A program made the translations under genes and the position numbers. From NCBI RefSeq assembly GCF_017355955.1, contig NZ_JAFFID010000001.1:930001-994000 (forward strand): a DNA stretch of 64,000 bases, written 5' to 3'. The notes below the pieces were generated by a model that had not been told where the DNA came from, did no database searches, and was given only the letters and a program-made list of their open reading frames with translations. Origin of the DNA: Sabulibacter ruber (GTDB lineage Bacteria > Bacteroidota > Bacteroidia > Cytophagales > Hymenobacteraceae). Shown one piece after another: positions 8,099-16,488 of the stretch. How positions within the stretch are numbered: the stretch's first letter is position 1; the number at the start of each line of letters is the position of its first letter.

Positions 8099-9223
8099 TT
8101 ATACGTAGTTGTTCAGCATTACTGGCATTACCAGCATCAGGATGTTCTCTTCTTCGTCGTTGCTGGTTGGCATCAACAAGCCGGCGCGGTTTGGCGTGGA
8201 GAGTTCCAGTGAGATTTCGTCTGAGTCAATGTTGCTCAGCATCTCGGTGAGGAACTTCGCGTTGAAGCCAATCTCCATGTCCTCGCCGTCGTACTGGCAG
8301 GTCAGGCGCTCGCTTGCCTCGTTTGAGAAATCTAAGTCCTCAGCGGAGATTTGCAGCTCGCTGCCGGTAATGCGCAGACGAACCTGGTGCGTGGTCTTGT
8401 TAGAGTAGATGGAGATACGCTTAACAGAGCTCAGGAAATCGTAACGGTCAATGGTGAGTTTGTTAGGGTTCTGCACCGGAATCACGTTCTCGTAATCTGG
8501 GTAGCGCTCGTCAATTAAGCGGCAGATCATTCTGATGTTGTCAAAGCTGAAGAACGCGTTTGACGTATTGAACTCCACTCTTACGGCCGTAGCCTCATTT
8601 GGCAACGTAGACTTGAGCAGGTTGAAGGCTTTTTTAGGGATAATGATGGAAGCAGTGTTCTCGCTGCTCACATCCTGGCGGCGGTAGCGCAACAGGCGGT
8701 GACCGTCTGTGGCTACAAACGTGATGTTGCCGCTGTTCAGCTGCACAAAAATACCTGTCATGGCCGGACGCAACTCATCATTGCTCACCGCAAAGATGGT
8801 TTTGTTAATAGCACGGCTCAACACATTGGATGGAATCTCAATGGCATTGCCCCCGCGTACCACCGGCACTTTAGGGAAATCAGTGGCGTTCTCGCCAGAC
8901 AATTTGTAACGGCCATTGGAAGAGCTGATCTCAATGGTGTAGGTCTCCTCGTCAATGGTGAAGGTGACCGGTTGGTCTGGCAGGTTTTTAAGCGTATCAA
9001 TCAAGATACGAGCCGGAGCGGCAATGCGGCCGTTCTCGCGGGCTTCTACGTGTATCTCCGTGATCATGGAGGTCTCCAGATCACTTGCCGTGATGGTCAA
9101 GACGCCGTCGTTGATCTCAAACAAGAAGTTCTCCAAGATCGGCACCACCGGGTTGTTGGCCACTACCCCGTTGATGCTGGTAAGCTGCTTCAGCAGCGCC
9201 GTAGAAGATACAATGAATTTCAT
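8099..9223 (-). CDS. dnaN: DNA polymerase III subunit beta (sliding clamp)
   Basis: A 374-residue processivity clamp that forms the ring around DNA and tethers the replicative polymerase. The N-terminus MKFIVSSTALLKQLTSINGVVANNPVVPILEN is standard. Three clamp domains of about 120 residues each can be followed through LVSFTATDGHR-like (FVATDGHRLLRYRR, middle domain) and the C-terminal LMLVMPVMLNN motif. The length is as expected. No dnaA or recF is adjacent, so the gene is not in the classical oriC arrangement, which is common in this phylum. Confidence 0.96.
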   Translation of the reverse strand: MKFIVSSTALLKQLTSINGVVANNPVVPILENFLFEINDGVLTITASDLETSMITEIHVEARENGRIAAPARILIDTLKNLPDQPVTFTIDEETYTIEISSSNGRYKLSGENATDFPKVPVVRGGNAIEIPSNVLSRAINKTIFAVSNDELRPAMTGIFVQLNSGNITFVATDGHRLLRYRRQDVSSENTASIIIPKKAFNLLKSTLPNEATAVRVEFNTSNAFFSFDNIRMICRLIDERYPDYENVIPVQNPNKLTIDRYDFLSSVKRISIYSNKTTHQVRLRITGSELQISAEDLDFSNEASERLTCQYDGEDMEIGFNAKFLTEMLSNIDSDEISLELSTPNRAGLLMPTSNDEEENILMLVMPVMLNNYV

Positions 9224-9259
9224 CCGCTATAGTAGGTTTGGATAAGGTCGTTTATCGGG

Positions 9260-9267
9260 CAAAGTTA
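9260..9267 (-). promoter_or_regulatory. dnaN: -7 element of dnaN promoter
   Basis: The minus strand reads TAACTTTG (TAnnTTTG), 37-44 bp upstream of the dnaN ATG. The -33 region is not a clear match. Confidence 0.5.
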
Positions 9268-9323
9268 ACCAAAAAAGCATCTTTTCCTATCTTAAAGGCC
9301 GTTTTTGTTTCCGCCTAGCGTCT

Positions 9324-9357
9324 ATTTCAGGCCTGTTTTTCAGAAAAGAAGCTAAAT
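9324..9357. repeat. Dispersed palindrome family 1, degenerate copy at 9.3 kb
   Basis: ATTTC-AGGCCTG-TTTTTC then GAAAA and GCTAAA in the 280-bp spacer between dnaN and the lipoprotein gene. Left arm well preserved, right arm degenerate. Confidence 0.4.
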
Positions 9358-9433
9358 CTAAATGCCCCCGTTTTACCTCAATATATGAACTAATTCTCTT
9401 CTTTGAAAGGCTTATTGAACAAGCCCTTAAAGT

Positions 9434-9481
9434 AGAGAAGCCGGAGGAAAACTTCAGGGGAAGTGTGCCTCCGGCTTCTCT
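9434..9481. terminator. Strong hairpin terminator
   Basis: A perfect 14-bp stem AGAGAAGCCGGAGG / CCTCCGGCTTCTCT with a 20-nt loop, directly downstream (minus strand) of the 9504-10268 gene. Confidence 0.8.
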
Positions 9482-9503
9482 ATTAAGAGTATCAGGAACT
9501 GGG

Positions 9504-10268
9504 CTAGCGTTTTTCTTTCATGAATGCTTTGAAAGCTCCTTTCTTCAGGAATTTAGAGGAGAGAGTATTCACGGTTGGGGCTGGAGCCGCCGCATCTGGG
9601 AAGGTAAACGTTAGGTTAGGTTCTGCCACGGTTACAAAATCCTGCTGGTTAAACAAGGTCAGGATGTCTGTCAGGCTACCGGTTGAATTTTTATCGGCGC
9701 TCAGGACATGGATGTCATCGCTGAAGGAGAACACAATCTTGGTTCTGGTTTGCTCCACAAATTTCTGCAACTGCTCTGGGGTGCCGCTGCCTTCAATAGA
9801 CACCATGAACTCGTTGGTCAACCCAAAGCGCTGTGAGTTTGGATCTTCTTCATCCTGGGTGAACATGGGGTGGGCAAAGGAAACCACTGCCTCTCTCTGT
9901 AGTTTGGTTAACAGTTTTTCTGTGTCAAAGCAATTGGAGCCCTTAACCAGTTTCACCTGGGTGATGATACCAGAATCCATGGCTAATTCACCGGCAATGC
10001 TGTGTACCTGGGGGTATCTGTTCAGGAGCTGTTGTTTAGCTGCCTGAGACATTCCTTCTGCAAAGCCAACTAAAACCATCTCCCCGTTTGGCGTACCAAA
10101 ATCTACTGGTCCGGAGATCTTATTGGTATAGGAGTAAAAAGTACATCCGGCAAAGCGAGCATCAGACATGGAGATTACTTGTCTGCTGGGTCTGGGCTCT
10201 TGACTTTCGCAGGAAAACAGAAAAGAAGATAATACTGTCAGGATTGAGAGAGAGAATAGTTGTTTCAT
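9504..10268 (-). CDS. Lipoprotein resembling tandem subtilase/fervidolysin-type prodomains
   Basis: A 254-residue protein with a type II signal peptide (SSFLFSC; lipid-anchored Cys20). Two similar halves are visible: a first one with EGMSQAAKQQLLNRYPQVHS leading to VVSFAHPMFTQDEE, and a second one with GTPEQLQKFVEQTRTKIVFSF leading to FVTVAEPNLTFTFPD. The closing AHP/AEPN strands are typical of the N-terminal propeptides of secreted subtilases, such as fervidolysin-like prodomains, yet no catalytic domain follows. It could be a free inhibitor or chaperone of a protease encoded elsewhere, or a diverged relic. The fold assignment is inference from motif resemblance. Confidence 0.6.
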   Translation of the reverse strand: MKQLFSLSILTVLSSFLFSCESQEPRPSRQVISMSDARFAGCTFYSYTNKISGPVDFGTPNGEMVLVGFAEGMSQAAKQQLLNRYPQVHSIAGELAMDSGIITQVKLVKGSNCFDTEKLLTKLQREAVVSFAHPMFTQDEEDPNSQRFGLTNEFMVSIEGSGTPEQLQKFVEQTRTKIVFSFSDDIHVLSADKNSTGSLTDILTLFNQQDFVTVAEPNLTFTFPDAAAPAPTVNTLSSKFLKKGAFKAFMKEKR

Positions 10269-10503
10269 AGCAAAATAGAATCATTGACCATATGATTCTA
10301 CTACTACGGCTATCCTGAAAAAAAGAAACACTGATATAATTAAATCAACAGCTAAATTTCACAACATATTGTAAACAAACAACATACATATGTAAAATTT
10401 TACATTAGGAGAACCTAATATTTGTTGACTTTCATTCTGAGGCACGCAGGACTAATCTTCAAAACGTATTATTTACAATTAATTAATACGCCTCTTTAGC
10501 TGG

Positions 10504-12054
10504 CTACTTCTTCCTAAATAGCCTCCCATTTTTGGCAGGGAAGATTTTTCCTTTCTCCAAGCTCACTTTTCCATTGATCAGGATGGTCTCAAATCCGGTT
10601 GCCAGCTGAAAAGGTGACTCGTAAGTGGTAGTTTCGTGCACCTTGCCGGGGTCAAATACCAGAATATCGGCTTTCTTGCCCACCGCTAGTTCGCCTCTGT
10701 CTGTCAATCCCATCGTTTTAGCCGATAAAGAGGTCATTTTCCGGATGGCTTGCTCCATGGGTAGTTGGTTGGTCTTAACCACATACTCTTCAATGATGCG
10801 GGCAAAGGTGCCGTACCCTCTGGGGTGCCGCATGTCTGGTCCGCCGTCTGAACAAATCATTGTGGTAGAATCAGTAATGAAACGGGCTTGCAGGGCTTCA
10901 TCCATCACAAAGTAGGCGGCCGATGCCCCGCCCGGCTTAATGTTATCAATAAGAACATCTTCAAAAGGCTTCTTTTTCTCCTGGGCTAGTTGCGCCAGAG
11001 TTTTGCCGGCAAACGGAGCCGTGCCAATGAGAGTGGCCTGAGGGCCATTGCGCTTGTTTACCCGGTTGCGGAGGTAAGTCTCCAGCTCTTCCCGACGAGT
11101 AGCCACCACCTGGTCAAAGTTATTAGGCGGCAAGGCCCACTCTGGGAACAGGATGCTGATGCCTGTAAAACTGGCGGTATACGGGTACACATCGGCGGTG
11201 ACATTGATTCCTCTCTGGCGGGCCCTTTCCAGTTGAGCCAATAGCTGCTCTGCCCGTTCCCTACCTTTCCCGAACACGGCTTTGATGTGGGACACATGCA
11301 CCGGGCAGTACTTGCCCTGCACGAGCAGTTCTTCCAGAGAGGCTTCCACCGCGTCATTGTCTTCGTTGCGCACGTGGCTGGTGATGAGCTTGCCCTTTTC
11401 CCCTACTATCTTTGCCAGATGCTCCAGTTCATAGGTAGGTGCGTACATTCCGGGGATGTATTCCAATCCGGTGGACAGCCCCAGGCAGCCCATTTCTAAC
11501 TGCTCCCTTAGCAACTGCCCCATTTTCTCCAGCTGAGCCGGGGTAGGTAATGAATCGAATTTAACTCCAGATTCCATCCGCAGGGTACCGTGCCCTACAA
11601 AGGTAGCCACATTCACATCGGCGCCGGTTTGGTCCAGGCGCTGCATCCAGGTTTTCAGGTTCTCGGGGTGGGAACCGTCCTGTCCCAAAATAACGGTGGT
11701 TGCTCCCATTGCCAGAAAGTTCTGGAAGCCCTTCTTTCCCATGGGGTCGCCGTGGGCGTGGGTATCAATGAACCCGGGTGTCACCACTTTGCCTTTGGCG
11801 TCCATCACCCGTTGCACCTTCACCAGAGACGCATCTACGGCCCCGATGAAAGCGATCGTATCTTCCCGAACGAGCACATCCGCCCGATACGCCTTTCTAC
11901 CGGTTCCGTCTACCACCTGCCCATTGGCAATGAGCACGTCAAACGTTTTATTGGGCTGGGTTTTGAGAAAAGCCTTGAAAGAAGGCTCATTTTGGGCACA
12001 GGCAGTAAGGGTGCATAAAAGAAGCGCAAGTACTTGTAAAGGATATAATCGCAT
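10504..12054 (-). CDS. N-acyl-D-amino-acid deacylase (amidohydrolase superfamily), exported
   Basis: A 516-residue zinc-dependent amidohydrolase. The signal sequence ends in a lipobox-like LTAC at about residue 19, so it is probably a lipoprotein. The N-terminal strand segment FDVLIANGQVVDGTGRK and the metal motif PGFIDTHAHGD begin the TIM barrel. STGLEY, SHVRNED, HVSHIKAVFGKG and the late ICSDGGPDMRHPRGYGTFARI are family hallmarks. The enzyme class cleaves N-acyl groups from D-amino acids, useful in recycling peptidoglycan- or environment-derived compounds. It is monocistronic. A dihydroorotase- or dipeptidase-like activity cannot be excluded, but the GTF-R motif favours the deacylase. Confidence 0.88.
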   Translation of the reverse strand: MRLYPLQVLALLLCTLTACAQNEPSFKAFLKTQPNKTFDVLIANGQVVDGTGRKAYRADVLVREDTIAFIGAVDASLVKVQRVMDAKGKVVTPGFIDTHAHGDPMGKKGFQNFLAMGATTVILGQDGSHPENLKTWMQRLDQTGADVNVATFVGHGTLRMESGVKFDSLPTPAQLEKMGQLLREQLEMGCLGLSTGLEYIPGMYAPTYELEHLAKIVGEKGKLITSHVRNEDNDAVEASLEELLVQGKYCPVHVSHIKAVFGKGRERAEQLLAQLERARQRGINVTADVYPYTASFTGISILFPEWALPPNNFDQVVATRREELETYLRNRVNKRNGPQATLIGTAPFAGKTLAQLAQEKKKPFEDVLIDNIKPGGASAAYFVMDEALQARFITDSTTMICSDGGPDMRHPRGYGTFARIIEEYVVKTNQLPMEQAIRKMTSLSAKTMGLTDRGELAVGKKADILVFDPGKVHETTTYESPFQLATGFETILINGKVSLEKGKIFPAKNGRLFRKK

Positions 12055-12146
12055 GAGAGGGAAATGCTTTTTAGGGCAAGCGTTAATTCAAAATTCCTCT
12101 GGCTAGACCAGTACTAATTAGATCGGTTACAAGCAGCTTTGCTTGA

Positions 12147-12183
12147 TTCTGGTCTGGTTTTCTAAAACCAGGTTTAAAACAGA
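12147..12183. repeat. Dispersed palindrome family 1-like segment at 12.1 kb
   Basis: A TTCTGGTCTGGTTTTC arm followed by TAAAACCAGGTTTAAAAC. It keeps the TTTTC / AAAA tract spacing of the family and lies in the divergent spacer between the deacylase and VOC genes. Confidence 0.4.
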
Positions 12184-12283
12184 ACCGGTAACCAGCCCGG
12201 TACCTATTGCTATACAATTTGAGAGAACTCTGTCGTTTACACAAATATTAATAAAAATTAATATTCTGATTGACAACACCGCT

Positions 12284-12673
12284 ATGAAAATTGAGCACGT
12301 GGCACTCTGGGCGCAGGACCTGGAAAAGATGAAGGAATTCTACGTGAAATACTTCCACGCCAAATCCAATGAGAGATACCACAACCCCACCAAGAACTTC
12401 ACTTCTTACTTCCTGAGCTTTTCAGAGGGTGCCCGGCTGGAGATTATGCACAGACCCGATATCCCGGAGAACCAAAACGATGTTGCCCGGCAAAGCCTGG
12501 GGCTGATTCACCTGGCTTTCTCGGTGGGCAGTAAAGAGAAGGTAGATGCGCTAACCGAAACCCTGAGAAAAGACGGATACCCTATCTACGGGGAACCCAG
12601 AACCACCGGCGATGGCTACTATGAAAGCGTGGTGCTGGACCCAGAGAACAATATGATTGAGATTACAGAGTAA
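12284..12673 (+). CDS. VOC (glyoxalase/bleomycin-resistance) superfamily protein
   Basis: A 129-residue two-module beta-alpha-beta-beta-beta protein. MKIEHVALWAQDLEKMKEFYVKYF opens module one with a potential metal ligand H5; GLIHLAFSVGSKEKVDAL opens module two; DGYYESVVLDPENNMIEI carries the final Glu ligand position. The frame is open from 12143, but ATG 12284 gives the canonical VOC N-terminus. The function is undefined: small VOC proteins include lyases, dioxygenases and drug-binding proteins. The stop codon runs into a perfect palindromic repeat. Confidence 0.82.
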   Translation: MKIEHVALWAQDLEKMKEFYVKYFHAKSNERYHNPTKNFTSYFLSFSEGARLEIMHRPDIPENQNDVARQSLGLIHLAFSVGSKEKVDALTETLRKDGYPIYGEPRTTGDGYYESVVLDPENNMIEITE

Positions 12674-12717
12674 TCCGTTTAGGGGCTGTTTTGTAGAAAA
12701 CAGCCCCTAAACGGATT
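12672..12717. repeat. Dispersed palindrome family 1, near-perfect copy at 12.7 kb
   Basis: A 21-bp perfect stem around a 4-nt loop: AATCCGTTTAGGGGCTGTTTT then GTAG then the exact complement. It overlaps the VOC stop codon and reaches the 3' end of the convergent menE, so it can end both transcripts. Confidence 0.85.
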
Positions 12718-13847
12718 TAAAGCAACGTTAACCCTCCACGGCGGTCAATTTTGCCGGTGGCTGTCTCGGGTAGGCGGGGCAGGTAGCCAAATTGCTTTGG
12801 TATTTCGTACTTAGAGAGCGATTCAGTGAGTTTGCCTTTGAGGTTGGTTTCTTCCACATCGGTGAGCGGACTTCCTTCCAACACGGCAATGAGGCGTTCA
12901 CCCAAGGTTTCATCCGGCAGGGCCGCCGCAAAATAACGGCGGGTTATTCCCAAGTCAGCCAACGCTTCTCCCAGGGCTGCTTCCACTTTCTCTAACTGCA
13001 CCTTTACGCCACCGGAATTGATGGTGTTATCGGCACGGCCCAACCACCGGAAGGAAGTATTGTTCAATAGTTCCACCAGGTCATTGGTGATCAACGTCTC
13101 GCCCCCGGTAACCTCCGCGGAGATGGTGAGGCAGCCGCGTTCATCCTGTCCTAAGGTTACCTCGGGGGGAGCGGTGTAGTGATCGGTTCTTTCGCTTCCG
13201 TTCAGCCGGCGGACGGCAATGTGGGAGATGGTTTCGGTCATGCCGTAGCTTTGGTAGACGGGTACTTCCAGCGTTTGCACGGCTTCTTCCAGGGTTTTAC
13301 TAATGGCGGCCCCACCCAGCAGAATGGCTTTCATATGGTTCAGTTTGGCAACTTTCTCTGGCGTTTGCTCCAGAATGGCCTGTAGTTGCAGGGGCACCAT
13401 GGCGATGAAATCAAACTCGGCATCTGGGTCTACGCTGGCCAACGGGTTCCCGATGGGTTCCACTATGGTCATGTGCAGTCTGCCCACCAAGCCACGCACC
13501 AGCATCATCATGCCTGCAATGTACTCAGTGTTCATGCACACCAGCACACGGTCTTCGGGCTGCAGGTCAAAAATGCGGAGGGTCCGTTTGGCACTGGCCT
13601 CCATCCGGTCCCGGGACAATTCCAATAGCTTGGGGGTACCGGTACTGCCCGAGGTCTGCACCGCGTACTCCTGCACGCCCTGCAGCCAATTCTTGCAGAA
13701 CTCCAGTGTTTTGGCCTCATACCCGTCTATGGGAATACTCTCCCGGAAGGAGTAATGCTGAATTTCATCCAGAAAGAATTTCTTGCCATTCAGGAGCAGG
13801 TGGTCGGGCATGGGATTGGGTAGCACGTAGTGCGTATCAGGTAACAC
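12717..13847 (-). CDS. menE: 2-succinylbenzoate--CoA ligase (AMP-binding enzyme)
   Basis: A 376-residue acyl-CoA synthetase that activates o-succinylbenzoate with ATP and CoA in menaquinone synthesis. The phosphate-binding loop TSGSTGTPK lies at about 65-73, YQSYGMTETISHIA in the middle, and the C-terminal lid with GRADNTINSGGVKVQLEKVE and the catalytic ATGKIDRRG near the end. The protein is short for the superfamily but normal for Bacteroidota MenE. It is last in the minus-strand menaquinone cluster, downstream of menB, with a hairpin in between. Confidence 0.9.
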   Translation of the reverse strand: MLPDTHYVLPNPMPDHLLLNGKKFFLDEIQHYSFRESIPIDGYEAKTLEFCKNWLQGVQEYAVQTSGSTGTPKLLELSRDRMEASAKRTLRIFDLQPEDRVLVCMNTEYIAGMMMLVRGLVGRLHMTIVEPIGNPLASVDPDAEFDFIAMVPLQLQAILEQTPEKVAKLNHMKAILLGGAAISKTLEEAVQTLEVPVYQSYGMTETISHIAVRRLNGSERTDHYTAPPEVTLGQDERGCLTISAEVTGGETLITNDLVELLNNTSFRWLGRADNTINSGGVKVQLEKVEAALGEALADLGITRRYFAAALPDETLGERLIAVLEGSPLTDVEETNLKGKLTESLSKYEIPKQFGYLPRLPETATGKIDRRGGLTLL

Positions 13848-13918
13848 GATAAAACAAAGTAAGAAACAATCTTCTTACCGATGCTTTCTCATACTAGGAA
13901 GGGGCCTAAAAAAGTTAC

Positions 13919-13953
13919 GGAGCAGCCCTGAAGTTTATTTTCAGAACTGCTCC
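13919..13953. terminator. Hairpin between menB and menE
   Basis: GGAGCAG and CTGCTCC arms (with inner TGAA/TTCA pairing) close a hairpin in the 180-bp spacer. It could reduce read-through from menB into menE. Confidence 0.45.
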
Positions 13954-13991
13954 GCTACTTAACTATCATACGCCCAGGCACCACAACTTAT

Positions 13992-14023
13992 GTCTTGGTA
14001 CTTGATACGTGCTACTTGCTAGC
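13992..14023. repeat. Short dispersed repeat CTTGGTACTTGATACGTG (copy A)
   Basis: This segment, just beyond the menB stop codon, matches two copies flanking a palindrome at 58.2-58.3 kb. The function is unknown. Confidence 0.5.
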
Positions 14024-14024
14024 A

Positions 14025-14849
14025 TCACGGGAATTTAGGATACTTAGAGAAGTCTGGTTTGCGTTTCTCCAGAAAAGCGTTCTTGCCTTCTTTGGCTTCG
14101 TCTGATAGGTAATACAGCAAGGTAGCGTCTCCGGCCAGTTGCTGCACCCCGGCCTGTCCGTCCAGTTCGGCGTTGAAAGAAGCTTTGAGCATGCGCAGGG
14201 CCAACGGGCTTTTCTCCAGGATTTTCCCGCACCACTCCACGGTGGTTTCCTCCAGTTGTTCCAGCGGCACTACTTTGTTCACCAGACCCATATCCAGAGC
14301 TTCCTGGGCGTTGTACTGATCGCACAGGTACCAGATCTCGCGGGCTTTTTTCTGGCCTACAATACGGGCCAGGTAAGACGCCCCGAACCCTCCGTCAAAA
14401 GAACCTACTTTAGGACCAGTCTGCCCGAAACGGGCGTTCTCCGCGGCAATGGAAAGGTCACACACTACGTGCAGTACATGGCCACCGCCAATGGCCCAAC
14501 CCGCCACCATGGCAATCACCGGTTTAGGAATGCGACGGATCTGCATCTGCAGATCCAGCACGTTCAGGCGAGGCACGGTGTCTTCGCCAATGTAGCCGCC
14601 GTGGCCGCGCACGCTTTGGTCACCGCCCGAGCAGAAGGCTTTGCCGCCCTCGCCGGTTAAGATAATCACCCCAATGTCTGAGTTGTCCCGGCAAATGTTC
14701 ATGGCGTCAATCATCTCGGCCACGGTGCGCGGCGTGAACGCGTTGTGCACGTGCGGACGGTTGATGCTGATTTTGGCGATGCCGTTGTAGTATTGAAAAA
14801 GTATCTCTTGGTACTCCTTAAGAGTTGTCCAGTTGAATTTGCTTTGCAT
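14025..14849 (-). CDS. menB: 1,4-dihydroxy-2-naphthoyl-CoA synthase
   Basis: A 274-residue crotonase-fold enzyme that closes the second ring of the naphthoquinone from o-succinylbenzoyl-CoA. Features are the oxyanion loop [60 protein letters not shown], and the C-terminal lid through KYPKFP. These are hallmarks of MenB among enoyl-CoA hydratase relatives, and length and context agree. A full TAnnTTTG element lies 62-69 bp upstream on the minus strand, so it can be transcribed apart from the DoxX genes. Confidence 0.95.
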   Translation of the reverse strand: MQSKFNWTTLKEYQEILFQYYNGIAKISINRPHVHNAFTPRTVAEMIDAMNICRDNSDIGVIILTGEGGKAFCSGGDQSVRGHGGYIGEDTVPRLNVLDLQMQIRRIPKPVIAMVAGWAIGGGHVLHVVCDLSIAAENARFGQTGPKVGSFDGGFGASYLARIVGQKKAREIWYLCDQYNAQEALDMGLVNKVVPLEQLEETTVEWCGKILEKSPLALRMLKASFNAELDGQAGVQQLAGDATLLYYLSDEAKEGKNAFLEKRKPDFSKYPKFP

Positions 14850-14910
14850 GAACCTTGGTTTTGGTTAAAACATAATGGGCATAAAGGTACAGTGCCCATG
14901 CAGGATTATG

Positions 14911-14918
14911 CAAAGGTA
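14911..14918 (-). promoter_or_regulatory. menB: -7 element of menB promoter
   Basis: The minus strand reads TACCTTTG, a complete TAnnTTTG match, in the spacer between the first DoxX gene and menB. No TTTG is found at the expected -33 spacing. Confidence 0.5.
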
Positions 14919-14938
14919 TACGTAGAAATCAAATTTAC

Positions 14939-15418
14939 TTAGTAGAGTTCTTTCTCCATTCTTTGTTGTTTTTTCTCGTTCAGCCGTTTTTCGTTCATCT
15001 CAAATTTATGGTCTACAGAGTAGTACCCAGAACCCCCGATAAAGTAAAATATAAGGGCGATTAGGGTAATCAAAGAAACCGCGAACTGTGGATTAACGGA
15101 GAAAAATCCCTGATCTGGGTTAAAGAAAAACACTGCGCCAATCAGGATAGGAATCTGAAAACCAATGGCTACCCGGGTAATCAGCCCTATCGCAATCAGT
15201 ACTCCTCCCACCAAGTGGGCAAAAGCCACATAATGGGCCAACCCCAGAGCCACAAACTGAAACTGGCTGTTCTGGATGATCTGCGCCAGAGCCGAAGTAT
15301 CGGCAATGAAGGTCAGGCCTTTGTATAAGATGAAAAGGCCTAGAAGAATTCTCCCGTAGTCATACGCTACCGGATGGTGTTCATGTTGCCACCTGTCTAC
15401 TTGTTGTGCCCAATTCAT
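14939..15418 (-). CDS. DoxX family membrane protein (first copy)
   Basis: A 159-residue inner-membrane protein with four hydrophobic segments. YDYGRILLGLFILYKGLTF, AHLVGGVLIAIGLITR and FFIGGSGYYSVDHKFEM-type motifs match DoxX/DoxD-like proteins, which in various bacteria are linked to quinone-dependent redox enzymes. It is closely related to the next gene upstream, probably through duplication. Both lie inside the menaquinone cluster, which suggests a membrane redox role; this is inference. Confidence 0.8.
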   Translation of the reverse strand: MNWAQQVDRWQHEHHPVAYDYGRILLGLFILYKGLTFIADTSALAQIIQNSQFQFVALGLAHYVAFAHLVGGVLIAIGLITRVAIGFQIPILIGAVFFFNPDQGFFSVNPQFAVSLITLIALIFYFIGGSGYYSVDHKFEMNEKRLNEKKQQRMEKELY

Positions 15419-15874
15419 TTTCTTAACGCTTTAATGAGAGCGTCCTCACATGCTTTATACGTTATTCGCCAACTTTATATAAAATAGTTACAAAACATTT
15501 TTCCGGTGAAACCCCGGGAAAAGGCCGAGAAACCGGCAGAAAGGAAGAGGAACTTCTAAAAAGTAGTAGAATGGAGAAGCGTACACCACCCTACTACTTT
15601 TAGAAGTGGCATGTTGGATTTTTACCTACTGGCCAGAGCCAGCAGTTAGGTTTTGGATAGGCTATCAGGGTAGTTGGTTTGGTAGGCAGCGAAGTAAGGT
15701 CTGGTGATTGGTCTTTTCTTCCGCTGTTTGTAAGAATTCTGTAAACCGAAATTCTCAGATAAGTGGGATGCCTGAAGCAGGCATTGAAGGGGCTTCTACA
15801 GCGCGCGGAAGGCGCAGGAAGGGGACCATGGCCTGGAGCGGAGGTATAAACTTCCTGCTCCTTTCAGGCACCTC
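15419..15874. other. 456-bp spacer between the DoxX genes, with hairpins
   Basis: No open reading frame stands out. An inverted repeat CTTCTAAAAAGTAGTAG / CTACTACTTTTAGAAG (15553-15606, one bulged A) could be a terminator or a structured RNA element. Closer to the second DoxX gene, GCAGGAAG and CTTCCTGC (about 15811-15857) and ATGCCTGAAGCAGGCAT (15768-15784) form further hairpins in a GC-rich segment. No match to a known riboswitch is recognised. Confidence 0.5.
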
Positions 15875-16381
15875 TTAGAGGTTGTTAGCCAAAGGGGTGT
15901 GCGTGTGGTTGTCAGTGGACAAACGGTGTTTCTTTTTCTTCTTGAAGTAATGCCTGGTTTCTAAGGTCTTGTGATCAAAAGAATAATACCCGGACCCGCC
16001 CACAAAGTAGAAGGTCAGAAAGAAAAGGGTATACAGCGCCACAGCAAAGGGTGAGTAGATAGAGAACAGATCATGCGTAGGGCTGAAAAACAGGACTGCG
16101 CACATCACAATGGGGATCTGCACCGCACAGGCAATTCTGGTATGCCAGCCCACCATAATCATGATTCCTCCCACTATATGGATCGCGGCAATTGCATAAG
16201 ACAAATACGTTGCGATGTTATATAGCCTGCTCTCTAACAGAATCTGCTCAAGGGCCACAATGTTGAACAGGAACTGAACCCCCTTGAAGAGAAGAAAACA
16301 CCCAAGAGCGATTCTTCCGTAATCATAGAGCACCACCCGGTGCTTATGATGCCACTTCTCTACATCTCTCGTAAACTCCAT
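15875..16381 (-). CDS. DoxX family membrane protein (second copy)
   Basis: A 168-residue membrane protein that parallels the first DoxX: WHHKHRVVLYDYGRIALGCFLLFKG, AAIHIVGGIMIMVGWHTR and FYFVGGSGYYSFDHKTLE occupy the same positions. Four membrane segments are predicted by eye. The open frame extends to 16414, but the ATG at 16381 (MEFTRDVEKWHHKH) aligns with the start of the first copy. The C-terminus adds a basic KKKKKHRLSTDNHTH tail. It is downstream of menD and separated from it by a small hairpin. Confidence 0.8.
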   Translation of the reverse strand: MEFTRDVEKWHHKHRVVLYDYGRIALGCFLLFKGVQFLFNIVALEQILLESRLYNIATYLSYAIAAIHIVGGIMIMVGWHTRIACAVQIPIVMCAVLFFSPTHDLFSIYSPFAVALYTLFFLTFYFVGGSGYYSFDHKTLETRHYFKKKKKHRLSTDNHTHTPLANNL

Positions 16382-16463
16382 GATTTTCACGCCATTATGG
16401 TAGCGTCTCCTCAAGCAATAACGAGTAAATTTGCCCTTTAGTCAATAAAAAGAGGGTTAAATA

Positions 16464-16482
16464 TTTCCTAATTTTTAGGAAA
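16464..16482. terminator. Small hairpin downstream of menD
   Basis: TTTCCTAA / TTAGGAAA with a 3-nt loop, directly after the menD stop codon on the minus strand. It is AT-rich, so probably weak. Confidence 0.4.
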
Positions 16483-16488
16483 ATCATG

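Noticed and set aside
16422..16429. TAAATTTG on the plus strand, a full -7 match
   Set aside because: No plus-strand gene lies downstream; the adjoining genes menD and DoxX are on the minus strand, so it is taken as chance.
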